Part shown: piece after piece, positions 50,958 to 58,690 of the stretch | Numbering within the stretch: the first letter of the stretch is position 1 | Layout: each line of letters starts with the position of its first letter | Assembly: GCA_902518355.1 (NCBI GenBank) | Contig: CABYFY010000006.1 | Span: 26,115-90,114, forward strand | Source of the DNA: an uncultured Bacteroidota bacterium | GTDB lineage: Bacteria; Bacteroidota; Bacteroidia; Flavobacteriales; Flavobacteriaceae | Length of the DNA: 64,000 bases | Direction: 5' to 3' | Notes under the pieces: model-generated | What the model was told of the DNA's origin: nothing | The model's database searches: none | What the model saw: only the letters and a program-made list of their open reading frames with translations | Program-made: the position numbers and the translations under genes

Positions 50958-51140
50958 TTATTTTATCTCTTTGTGTACAGTCATTTTTTTAAGAATCGGG
51001 TTAAATTTCTTGAGTTCGATTCTATCAGGCGTATTTTTCTTGTTTTTCGTTGTAATGTATCTAGAAGTACCCGGCATACCACTGTCTTTATGCTCCGTAC
51101 ATTCTAAAATTACTTGAACTCTGTTACCTTTTTTTGCCAT
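50958..51140 (-). CDS. rpmG: 50S ribosomal protein L33
   Basis: A 60-residue large-subunit protein with the family pattern [15 protein letters not shown], then [20 protein letters not shown] and [16 protein letters not shown]. It has a single Cys, so it is the zinc-free (C-minus) type, lacking the two CxxC pairs. It sits six bases after rpmB and seven before DUF4295. Confidence 0.97.
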   Translation of the reverse strand: MAKKGNRVQVILECTEHKDSGMPGTSRYITTKNKKNTPDRIELKKFNPILKKMTVHKEIK

Positions 51141-51146
51141 CTAAAA

Positions 51147-51383
51147 TTATTTTAAAAATCCTTTAAGTTTTGCATCTTTCAATGCTGCTTTAATACCAAT
51201 TTTATTAATTGTTTTTAAAGCAGAAGCAGTAATCTTTAGTGTTATCCATTTATCATCTTCAGGGATGTAAAAACGTTTTTTGATAAGATTTGTATCAAAA
51301 GTTCGTTTTGTTCTATTAAGAGAGTGTGAAACATTATTTCCAACCATTCTCTTTTTTCCAGTAAGATCACATACTCGTGCCAT
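51147..51383 (-). CDS. rpmB: 50S ribosomal protein L28
   Basis: A 78-residue large-subunit protein: MARVCDLTGKKRMVGNNVSH, SLNRTKRTFDTNLIKKRFYI and TLKITASALKTINKIGI are typical. Only one Cys is present, so this too is a zinc-independent form. It heads the rpmB-rpmG-DUF4295 group, with a two-part promoter candidate at 51422-51450. Confidence 0.97.
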   Translation of the reverse strand: MARVCDLTGKKRMVGNNVSHSLNRTKRTFDTNLIKKRFYIPEDDKWITLKITASALKTINKIGIKAALKDAKLKGFLK

Positions 51384-51421
51384 ATAAAGATTTTTCTCAG
51401 TAAAATATATAATTTCAGCCG

Positions 51422-51450
51422 CGAATTTACAACTTTTTTGTTATTAGCAA
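51422..51450 (-). promoter_or_regulatory. Candidate promoter for rpmB-rpmG-DUF4295
   Basis: On the minus strand TTG (51448-51450), an 18-base spacer, then TAAATTCG (51422-51429; seven of eight to TAnnTTTG) followed by CGGC. The spacing fits the Bacteroidota -33/-7 consensus and places the transcript start about 33 bases before the rpmB ATG, in the gap after the CinA-domain gene. Confidence 0.5.
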
Positions 51451-51467
51451 GGCAATTTTTTGAATTT

Positions 51468-51932
51468 TTATAAAATATTGTTCAGAAGGCCAAATACATT
51501 AGAAACTGCACTTTCTATATTTGTTTTTCTGTCACTATTAAAATTAAACTCCCATGTGTCTATTTTGTTCTTAAAGTTAATAGCTATAAAAACTTTTCCA
51601 ACTGCAGATTTACCATCTCCTGATTTTGAGCCAACATTACCTGTGACTCCAACAGAAATATCAGATTCAAATTTATTTCTTACTCCTATAGACATTTCTT
51701 TCGCAATCTCAGCGCTTACAACTCCATATTTTTCAATCCGTTGATTATCTATATTCAAAATTCTAATTTTTGAATCAACAGAATATGAAACAATTCCACC
51801 TAAGAAAAAGTCAGAAGCACCTTCATATGAAACAATACTGGAAGCAATTTTACCACCAGTACAACTCTCTGCAACCGATAATGTCAGTTTTTGATCTTTT
51901 ATTTTATTTATGACTGAGATAAGTTTAATCAA
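51468..51932 (-). CDS. CinA C-terminal domain protein (nicotinamide-nucleotide amidase-like), stand-alone
   Basis: A 154-residue protein consisting only of the CinA C-terminal (PncC) domain, which deamidates nicotinamide mononucleotide in NAD salvage. Motifs are LSVAESCTGGKIASSIVS (19-36, with the catalytic Ser/Thr region), YSVDSKIRILNI, GVVSAEIAKEMSIGVRNKF and DISVGVTGNVG. The full CinA of relatives, as I recall it, has an N-terminal MoaB-like domain of about 250 residues; here an in-frame stop lies four codons before the TTG start and the FAH gene ends four bases upstream, so that domain is missing. The TTG start gives a normal PncC N-terminus. Confidence 0.88.
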   Translation of the reverse strand: MIKLISVINKIKDQKLTLSVAESCTGGKIASSIVSYEGASDFFLGGIVSYSVDSKIRILNIDNQRIEKYGVVSAEIAKEMSIGVRNKFESDISVGVTGNVGSKSGDGKSAVGKVFIAINFKNKIDTWEFNFNSDRKTNIESAVSNVFGLLNNIL

Positions 51933-51936
51933 TGAT

Positions 51937-52548
51937 CTATTTTATTTTTAAGTTAAATAATTTTTGATTTTCAAGGTAACCTTGTAATTCATCACCAATG
52001 CCAACCTTACCTACTCCAGAAGGAGTACCTGTGAAAATGATATCTCCAATTTTCAAAGTAAAATATTTTGAAATATATGAAATTAACTCGTCTACCTTCC
52101 AAAGCATCAATCTGGTATTTGAGTTTTGAACCGTTTTTTGATTCAATTCAAGTTTGAAGTTAATATTATTGATATCATCAAATTTTGATTTTTCAATCCA
52201 TTCACTTACAAAACAAGATCCATCAAATGACTTAGCCTTTTCCCACGGAAGACCATTTTTTTTAAGATCATTCTGGATATCTCTTGCGGTAAAATCAATA
52301 CCCAATCCTATAAAATCATAATACTTGTGACTAAATTTAGTTTGAATATGCTTACCAATTCTTGAAATTTTAATAATTAACTCTAATTCATAATGGATTT
52401 CATTTGAAAAATCAGGGATAAAAAACGGCTTATTTTTTAAAATTATTGAGGAATCAGGTTTATGAAATAATACAGGGCTTTCAGGTCTTTGATTTTCTAA
52501 TTCTTTAATGTGATCAGTATAGTTTCTTCCTACACAAATTATTTTCAT
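51937..52548 (-). CDS. Fumarylacetoacetate hydrolase (FAH) family protein
   Basis: A 203-residue FAH-fold enzyme that would cleave or decarboxylate acylpyruvate-like substrates. It opens KIICVGRNYTDHIKELENQR, then PVLFHKPDSSIILKN, with metal ligands in HYELELIIKISRIG, LGIDFTARDIQNDLKKNG and LPWEKAKSFDGSC, and ends with GDIIFTGTPSGVGKVGIGDE. The size matches the FAHD1/acylpyruvase branch rather than true FAH (about 420). It is between the E2 gene (five bases upstream) and the CinA-domain gene (four bases downstream). Substrate unknown. Confidence 0.92.
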   Translation of the reverse strand: MKIICVGRNYTDHIKELENQRPESPVLFHKPDSSIILKNKPFFIPDFSNEIHYELELIIKISRIGKHIQTKFSHKYYDFIGLGIDFTARDIQNDLKKNGLPWEKAKSFDGSCFVSEWIEKSKFDDINNINFKLELNQKTVQNSNTRLMLWKVDELISYISKYFTLKIGDIIFTGTPSGVGKVGIGDELQGYLENQKLFNLKIK

Positions 52549-52553
52549 TACAA

Positions 52554-53885
52554 CTAAATTTCACGATTTAAATTCCAATTCTCAAGGTGATCTTTTACAG
52601 CTTTAATAAACTTACTTCCAAGCGCGCCATTTACGACTCGATGATCGTATGAGTGTGAAATAATCATTTTCTTTCTAATTCCAATATAATCACCTTCTTC
52701 AGTTTCGATGACACTTGGCATTTTTCTGATAGCTCCAAAAGCCAATATACCAACCTGTGGTTGATTAATAATAGGCGTACCCATTATGCTTCCAAAAACC
52801 CCTACATTAGTGACCGTGTAAGTACCACCTGCAACATCATCTGGATTTAAATTATTATTTCTAGCTCTATGCGCTAGGTCATTGACTGACTTTGCCATAC
52901 CAACTAAGTTTAATTGATCAGCATTTTTTATTACAGGCACAATCAAATTACCATCTGAAAGTGCAGTTGCCATTCCAATATTTATTTTCTTTTTGAGGAT
53001 AATTTTATCATCAGCAACAGAGATATTCATCATTGGATATTGTCTTAGTGCCACTGCTACCGCCTCAATAAATATAGGAGTAAATGTAAACTTCTGTCCC
53101 TCCCTACTTTCAAATCCTGATTTAACTCTATTTCTCCAGTTGAATATATTTGTTACATCTACTTCAATAAAAGACTGGACATGTGCAGAAGTTTTTACCG
53201 AATCTGTCATATGCTGAGAAATCAACTTTCCCATTTTTGTCATTTCGATAACTTCATCACTGAAATCAGAAGTATCTATTTTTTCGGAGTGAATAATTTT
53301 TGTCTTAAGTTTAATTGAATCATCAACAATCAAGCTCCTGTTTGATAAAAAAGATAATATATCATTTTTGGTAATTCTATTATCCTTGCCAGTACCGTTT
53401 ATAAGGGACAACTCCTCAGAAGAAATACCCTCTTTTTTAATCATGTTTTTAACCAACGGGGATAAAAATCCTTTATTTGAACTTATAGCCTCCTCAGATT
53501 CTAAAATTACTTTTGCAGATTTTTCTAAAGAATCAGTCATCTCCTCTGCTAATTCTTTTTCAGAATTAATTTCTGTTATTATTTCTTCAGGTTTCTCTTT
53601 TGAAGCTGGATTCTCAATTGTGGTTTCTTTTTCAACATCAACTTCATCAGTTTCAATAATGGCTATTGTTTGACCAACTAAAATCACATCGTCAACTTTA
53701 AAACATTTTTCAATTAAAACACCTTTTTTTTCAGATGGTACCTCTGAATCAACTTTATCAGTTGCAATTTCAACTACTGGTTCGTCAAATTCGATTGTAT
53801 CACCAATTTCCTTTAACCATGTGGTCAAGGTTGCCTCAGCAACACTCTCACCCATTTTTGGTAATTTTAATTCAAATTTTGACAT
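52554..53885 (-). CDS. 2-oxoacid dehydrogenase E2 component (lipoyl acyltransferase, branched-chain type)
   Basis: Core of a 2-oxoacid dehydrogenase complex, carrying acyl groups on lipoate to CoA. The 443-residue protein has an N-terminal lipoyl domain with the lipoylated Lys44 in EIATDKVDSEVPSEKKG, an acidic linker (about 85-140), a peripheral-subunit-binding domain (SPLVKNMIKKEGISSEELSL) and the catalytic domain ending in SHSYDHRVVNGALGSKF with His415. Neither E1 nor E3 is adjacent. In this class the isolated E2 beside FAH/CinA is usually the branched-chain form, which would feed the methylmalonyl-CoA route; specificity remains inferred. Confidence 0.93.
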   Translation of the reverse strand: MSKFELKLPKMGESVAEATLTTWLKEIGDTIEFDEPVVEIATDKVDSEVPSEKKGVLIEKCFKVDDVILVGQTIAIIETDEVDVEKETTIENPASKEKPEEIITEINSEKELAEEMTDSLEKSAKVILESEEAISSNKGFLSPLVKNMIKKEGISSEELSLINGTGKDNRITKNDILSFLSNRSLIVDDSIKLKTKIIHSEKIDTSDFSDEVIEMTKMGKLISQHMTDSVKTSAHVQSFIEVDVTNIFNWRNRVKSGFESREGQKFTFTPIFIEAVAVALRQYPMMNISVADDKIILKKKINIGMATALSDGNLIVPVIKNADQLNLVGMAKSVNDLAHRARNNNLNPDDVAGGTYTVTNVGVFGSIMGTPIINQPQVGILAFGAIRKMPSVIETEEGDYIGIRKKMIISHSYDHRVVNGALGSKFIKAVKDHLENWNLNREI

Positions 53886-53948
53886 TAAAATAGATTTGAT
53901 TTATACATTCAAAATTAGTGAAAATAGTCCAATTCATTATTTTAATAT

Positions 53949-55052
53949 TTATTTAATCATAAAAAAAATAGCATTCCCTTTTTGGTTCATTCCACTTGCC
54001 CTTATGATGTAAGAATAATCAGAAGATAAAAACCAAAAATTTATCTTATTTCTGTTTTTTAACTTGTCAACACAATTAATAATTTCCTTGTTGGTCAAGT
54101 AATTTGAATCAAAAATGAGATTGCAATCCTTTAACGTTTCATCCATTTTCTTTATCAGTAAAATATCTCCAAATATTTCCTCTAACTGATTATTCAGCTT
54201 ATTTCCGTATAAAATATTTTGATTAGGCTTACTTTTATTTTTTGTTTTCCCTGGAAATATTCCACTTAAAATTATGATAAGTCTTGAAATAATTTTTATG
54301 ATGCTTAATAAAAATAGATTTGTTGTAAAAACATTTTTAAAGTATATATGCATTGCACCATAAAAGTTTCTTAAATAGTTAATGTCATTTACAGTACTTT
54401 CCCCTTTAAAGTGAATTAGTGAAGAACTTCCACAATAAAAGTTGTTATATCCTTTCTTAAGTGTTTGGTGACAAATCTCAATGTCCTCTCCAAACATAAA
54501 ATATTCCTCATTGAAACCATTTATATCCCTGAAAAGTGATTTTTCAATAAGCATATTAGCGCCACATAACACATCAACATTTCCTGAGTCAAATTCACCT
54601 AAATCAGAGTAGTATCCACTATTTATTCCGATAAGTTTTTTTGAAATAATACTAATATTAGGAAAGTTTCTTTTACTTTCTTTTAAAAAAATTCCTTCTC
54701 CGTCAATCATTCTAAAACTAAAAATTCCTGTATTAGGTTTTTTATTTTTAAAAAATGAGTCTATCAAGTCTTCAGGGATAATTGTGTCAGGATTCAAAAA
54801 AAACAAATATTCACCTTTTGCTAATTTTGCTGCCTTATTATTGGCTTTTGAGAATCCTAAATTCTCTTTATTTTCAATAATCCTGATATCATATTTTTTT
54901 GACTTTAAATATTCAACTGATCCGTCTGTTGAGCAATTATCGATCACTAATATCTCACTATCAATTTGTTTTAAAGCTTTGCTTACACTCTGTAGGCAAT
55001 AATCAAGGAATGCTTTACAATTATAGCTTACAATTATTACAGATATTTTCAA
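53949..55052 (-). CDS. Glycosyltransferase family 2 protein
   Basis: A 367-residue GT2 enzyme of the rhamnosyltransferase-like kind. The GT-A fold shows VIIVSYNCKAFLDYCLQSVS, ILVIDNCSTDGSVEYL, KENLGFSKANNKAAKLAKGE and YLFFLNPDT (metal-binding region), then VLCGANMLIEKSLFRDINGF and EYFMFGEDIEICHQTLKKG. The C-terminal 120 residues contain one hydrophobic segment (LFLLSIIKIISRLIIILSGI) and a divergent cytosolic-looking tail. The start is TTG at 55052, two bases after the recR stop. A role in envelope polysaccharide synthesis is likely; the sugar is unknown. Confidence 0.9.
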   Translation of the reverse strand: MKISVIIVSYNCKAFLDYCLQSVSKALKQIDSEILVIDNCSTDGSVEYLKSKKYDIRIIENKENLGFSKANNKAAKLAKGEYLFFLNPDTIIPEDLIDSFFKNKKPNTGIFSFRMIDGEGIFLKESKRNFPNISIISKKLIGINSGYYSDLGEFDSGNVDVLCGANMLIEKSLFRDINGFNEEYFMFGEDIEICHQTLKKGYNNFYCGSSSLIHFKGESTVNDINYLRNFYGAMHIYFKNVFTTNLFLLSIIKIISRLIIILSGIFPGKTKNKSKPNQNILYGNKLNNQLEEIFGDILLIKKMDETLKDCNLIFDSNYLTNKEIINCVDKLKNRNKINFWFLSSDYSYIIRASGMNQKGNAIFFMIK

Positions 55053-55054
55053 TT

Positions 55055-55672
55055 TTATCCCTTTAGTGATTTTTCAAATGGTATTCTATCGGTAATACTT
55101 CTTCCTAAAGTAATCTCATCTGCATATTCTAAATCATCTCCAACAGATATTCCTCTTGCAATTGTAGAGGTTGTTATATTATAATCGGAAATCTGCCTGT
55201 AAATGTAAAAATTTGTAGTATCTCCCTCCATCGTAGTACCTAACGCAAAAATCACCTCACTTATTTTATTATTTTTTACTTTTTCTACCAGTGAGCTTAT
55301 GTTTAAATCATCTGGACCAATACCATCAACAGGGTTGATTTTTCCACCTAACACATGATATAAACCATTAAAGGAACTGGTTTTTTCAATAGCCATTACA
55401 TCCCTAATATCTTCGACAACACAAATAATAGATTCGTCTCTTCTAGGATTTGCACATATTTCACAAATATCAGAGTCAGAAATATTATGGCATTTTTTAC
55501 AGAAATTTACATTCAATCTCATCTGAGAAATTGCATTAGCAAGATTTTGAGATTGAGATTCAGGTTGTTTTAATAAAAAAAGAACCAAACGTAATGCAGA
55601 TTTTTTTCCTATCCCTGGTAAATTAGAGATTTCATAAACAGCATTTTCAATAAATTTTGAAGAAAATTCCAT
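55055..55672 (-). CDS. recR: Recombination protein RecR
   Basis: Ring-forming clamp of the RecFOR pathway that loads RecA on gapped DNA. The 205-residue protein has the helix-hairpin-helix [20 protein letters not shown], the zinc finger [20 protein letters not shown] and the Toprim region [20 protein letters not shown] and [20 protein letters not shown], and ends with [20 protein letters not shown]. It is co-oriented with the glycosyltransferase gene, which starts two bases after it, and divergent from the symporter gene. Confidence 0.97.
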   Translation of the reverse strand: MEFSSKFIENAVYEISNLPGIGKKSALRLVLFLLKQPESQSQNLANAISQMRLNVNFCKKCHNISDSDICEICANPRRDESIICVVEDIRDVMAIEKTSSFNGLYHVLGGKINPVDGIGPDDLNISSLVEKVKNNKISEVIFALGTTMEGDTTNFYIYRQISDYNITTSTIARGISVGDDLEYADEITLGRSITDRIPFEKSLKG

Positions 55673-55692
55673 TAAACAAACTTACAAATTTT

Positions 55693-55722
55693 AAGAGGTT
55701 ACAATCATTAGACTAACCTCTT
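55693..55722. promoter_or_regulatory. Perfect 9-bp inverted repeat between recR and symporter gene
   Basis: AAGAGGTTA (55693-55701) and TAACCTCTT (55714-55722) are exact reverse complements separated by 12 bases, giving a 21-base centre-to-centre distance. On the plus strand a run of T extends to 55727, as in an intrinsic terminator. It lies between divergent genes, where no transcript should end, so it may instead be an operator or a symporter leader attenuator. Confidence 0.6.
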
Positions 55723-55776
55723 TTTTTAAAAAATGTAAAAAAATTATAATTAACTTACCAAAGCAAATAAACCAAA

Positions 55777-57312
55777 ATGAATTCTGCTACTATTATTTTC
55801 ATTATTGTATTATATTTTTTGCTTCTTTATGTTATTTCATATGTAACTGGTAAAGATGATAGCAATAATATTTTCTTTAAAGCAGGAAGAAATTCCAAGT
55901 GGTATGTTGTTGCATTTGGAATGGTTGGCGCTTCTCTATCAGGCGTTACATTTATCTCAGTACCTGGATGGATTGAAAGTTCACAATTTAGTTATTTACA
56001 GGTCGTTTTTGGTTATTTTGTGGGCTATATTGTAGTATGTTATTTGTTACTTCCTGTTTATTACAAACTAAATTTAACTTCAATATACGAGTTTTTAGAC
56101 ATGAGGTTTGGGAAAGCTGCTCATTTAACCGGAGCATTTTACTTTTTTCTTTCAAGAATATTAGGTGCTTCGTTTAGATTATTTTTAGTTGCAATAGTTT
56201 TACAACAATTTGTATTTGATAATTGGAATATTCCGTTTCCTATCACTGTTGGAATTTCAATTGTATTAATATGGATATACACTTTTAAAGGTGGTATAAA
56301 AACTATTGTTTGGACAGATACTCTACAGACTTTATTTATGATTTTAGCCGTACTTATATCCATAGTGTCGATTTTAAATAGTATTGACCTAAGTCTTAGT
56401 GAATACATTTACTCTGACGAATTTAATAGATTTAATAAAGTGTTTTTTCTAGATGATATTTATGATAGAAATCATTTTTTAAAATCATTTATCGGAGGAA
56501 TGTTTGTAACGATTTGCATGACTGGTTTAGATCAAGACATGATGCAAAAAAACCTTACATGTAAATCTATTAAAGATGCACAAAAAAACATGATTAGTTT
56601 CAGCTTTGTTTTGCTTTTTGTAACTGCATTATTTATGTTTTTAGGGGCTCTTTTATTTACATATAAAGACCTTAACGGTATTTTAATTCCAGAGATGGGT
56701 GGCCAAATTAGGACTGATTTACTTTTTCCTGAAATAGCACTAAACAGTCAGCTAGGAATTGTACTGGGAATAAGTTTTTTACTAGGTTTAATTGCTGCGG
56801 CATATAGTAGCGCAGATAGTGCTCTAACTTCTTTAACTACTTCATTTTGTGTTGATTTTCTTGGAATGGACAATAATAAAGATGAAAAAGAAAATAAAAG
56901 AATTAGAAAGGTAGTTCATATTGGAATGAGTTTATTGTTGATGATTACTATAATCATATTTAAGTATGTCTTGAGTAGTAATGTAATTGATAGTTTATTA
57001 ACAGTTGCATCATACACATATGGCCCTCTTCTAGGTCTTTTCGTTTTTGGTTTGTACACAAAAAGAAAATTAAAAGGAAATTTAATTTATCTGGTGGTCA
57101 TAATAGCTCCGATATTAACCTATTTAATTAATATTAGCCCCACAATATTTTCGTATTTAAATAACGAGATAATTTTGGAATGTAAGTTTAAAACATGGGA
57201 TTGTGCAAATGAATATGCATTGAAAAATCTTTATATATTTGGATACGAATTATTGCCAATAAACGGCCTAATTACAATTTTGGGTCTTTATATGTGCTCA
57301 AAAAGAACATAA
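55777..57312 (+). CDS. Sodium:solute symporter family protein
   Basis: A 511-residue transporter with about 13 membrane helices (SSS family), importing a small solute with Na+. Typical segments are [52 protein letters not shown], and [20 protein letters not shown], which contains the conserved Na+-site serines. The substrate cannot be assigned. It is immediately followed (stop then ATG, no gap) by the arylsulfotransferase-like lipoprotein gene, so the two are co-transcribed. A perfect hairpin lies in the upstream gap. Confidence 0.92.
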   Translation: MNSATIIFIIVLYFLLLYVISYVTGKDDSNNIFFKAGRNSKWYVVAFGMVGASLSGVTFISVPGWIESSQFSYLQVVFGYFVGYIVVCYLLLPVYYKLNLTSIYEFLDMRFGKAAHLTGAFYFFLSRILGASFRLFLVAIVLQQFVFDNWNIPFPITVGISIVLIWIYTFKGGIKTIVWTDTLQTLFMILAVLISIVSILNSIDLSLSEYIYSDEFNRFNKVFFLDDIYDRNHFLKSFIGGMFVTICMTGLDQDMMQKNLTCKSIKDAQKNMISFSFVLLFVTALFMFLGALLFTYKDLNGILIPEMGGQIRTDLLFPEIALNSQLGIVLGISFLLGLIAAAYSSADSALTSLTTSFCVDFLGMDNNKDEKENKRIRKVVHIGMSLLLMITIIIFKYVLSSNVIDSLLTVASYTYGPLLGLFVFGLYTKRKLKGNLIYLVVIIAPILTYLINISPTIFSYLNNEIILECKFKTWDCANEYALKNLYIFGYELLPINGLITILGLYMCSKRT

Positions 57313-58614
57313 ATGAATAAAAATATTTTTAGCTGGATGGTCATTTTATTTATTGTTACATCTTGTAATAATGATAATAATGATGAGAGTGAACCAATTA
57401 TTTTATCTGAAAACATTGAATTATATAATCAAGACTTAATTAGTGATGATTATATTTTCGTTGTTGGAAATTCTTCAACGTACTCATACCTAGTTAATAA
57501 GGAAGGTTTTAAATTGTGGGAATGGAATTTTGATACATCTTCCGGCAATGATTTAGAAATTCTAGAAAACGGGAATATAATCGGTTTATTTAAAGATGCA
57601 AACGCAACCATAGATTTTGGTGGATTTGGAGGTACTGCAAAGCTAATAGACTCAAATTTAAATACACTTTGGGAATTCACTGTCAGTGATGATAATTTTA
57701 TTGCTCATCATGATGTTGAAATGCTGCCAAATGGTAATGTTTTAATGATGATTTGGGAAAGAATAACCAACCAAACAGCAGTTCAGAATGGGGTTGATTT
57801 TGATAACGACATATTCGCGGAAAAAATTATTGAAGTTAATCCATCTAGCAATCAAATTGTTTGGGAATGGAGAAGCTGGGATCATATTATACAAGATAAG
57901 TTTGAGGATTTACCAAACTTTGGAGATATTAATATGAATCCAAATAAGATTAACATAAACTATTCAATCGATAATCCACCCGGGGGAAGTTTTTTTATAA
58001 ATGGAGATATTATGCATGCTAATGGTTTAGATTATGATCCTATAAAAGATGTAATATATCTTAGTGTTAACTATTATGATGAAATTTGGGTGATAGATCA
58101 CAGTACAACAACTTCTGAAGCTCAATCAGAAACTGGAGGTAATTATAATAAAGGAGGTGATTTGATCTATCGATTTGGAAATCCCAATACGTATAATAGT
58201 CTAGGTGATAAAATTTTTGATAAAATTCATTTTCCTAACCTACTGGAGGATGGTGTTCCAGGGGAAGGTAATGTATTAGTCTATGTAAACGGAAATTCAA
58301 CAGAACAATCTATTATCTATGAATTGGCAATGCCATCAAATTTTAGTCTTGAATCAAATTTTAATAATGAACCTAACATTGTTTGGAGTTATCTTAACGA
58401 TGAAATATTTTCTGGTAAACTTTGTGGTGCAATAAGATTGCCAAATGGAAACACTTTAATCACTGAATCTGATTATGGTCTGTGGGAGGTAACCGAGAAT
58501 GGAGAAATTGCGTGGAAATATGTAAAAGATGAAACTACTAATTTTATATGGAGATCATATCATTACCCAAGAGATGGTGCAGTAAGCCAGAGTTTAGGAT
58601 TACTTCAAGATTAA
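57313..58614 (+). CDS. Arylsulfotransferase-like lipoprotein
   Basis: A 433-residue lipoprotein (signal ending in SCNNDNN, lipid Cys at about 18) with the six-bladed propeller fold of arylsulfotransferases (ASST/Arylsulfotran_2). Blades show repeated W-x-W and PNGNxL units: IAHHDVEMLPNGNVLMMIWE, WEWRSWDHI, IMHANGLDYDPIKDVIYLSV and IRLPNGNTLITESDYGLWEV. The paired His in AHHD and the His in MHANG are positions comparable to substrate-contacting residues in the family, although I cannot align them. ASSTs move sulfate between phenols without PAPS. It follows the symporter gene with no gap. Confidence 0.85.
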   Translation: MNKNIFSWMVILFIVTSCNNDNNDESEPIILSENIELYNQDLISDDYIFVVGNSSTYSYLVNKEGFKLWEWNFDTSSGNDLEILENGNIIGLFKDANATIDFGGFGGTAKLIDSNLNTLWEFTVSDDNFIAHHDVEMLPNGNVLMMIWERITNQTAVQNGVDFDNDIFAEKIIEVNPSSNQIVWEWRSWDHIIQDKFEDLPNFGDINMNPNKININYSIDNPPGGSFFINGDIMHANGLDYDPIKDVIYLSVNYYDEIWVIDHSTTTSEAQSETGGNYNKGGDLIYRFGNPNTYNSLGDKIFDKIHFPNLLEDGVPGEGNVLVYVNGNSTEQSIIYELAMPSNFSLESNFNNEPNIVWSYLNDEIFSGKLCGAIRLPNGNTLITESDYGLWEVTENGEIAWKYVKDETTNFIWRSYHYPRDGAVSQSLGLLQD

Positions 58615-58623
58615 TTATTCAAT

Positions 58624-58656
58624 ATGCCAATATGTCATACTGTTTCTATTTGGCAT
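58624..58656 (+). promoter_or_regulatory. Inverted repeat in the gap before htpG
   Basis: ATGCCAA (58624-58630) and TTGGCAT (58650-58656) are exact reverse complements 19 bases apart, followed by TTT. TGTCA lies between them. The element could terminate the arylsulfotransferase transcript weakly, or be a binding site controlling htpG, whose ATG is 34 bases downstream. Confidence 0.35.
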
Positions 58657-58690
58657 TTTAATTGAACTTAATCCATAAAATTTAAATAAG

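Noticed and set aside
51468..52548. Frameshifted full-length cinA
   Set aside because: The FAH gene occupies the upstream DNA completely, so there is no remnant of the N-terminal domain and no sign of a simple frameshift.
58645..58670. Sigma-54-like promoter before htpG (TGGCAT ... TTGA)
   Set aside because: The spacing resembles a -24/-12 element but the essential GC of the -12 part is GA, and TTGGCAT is already part of the inverted repeat.
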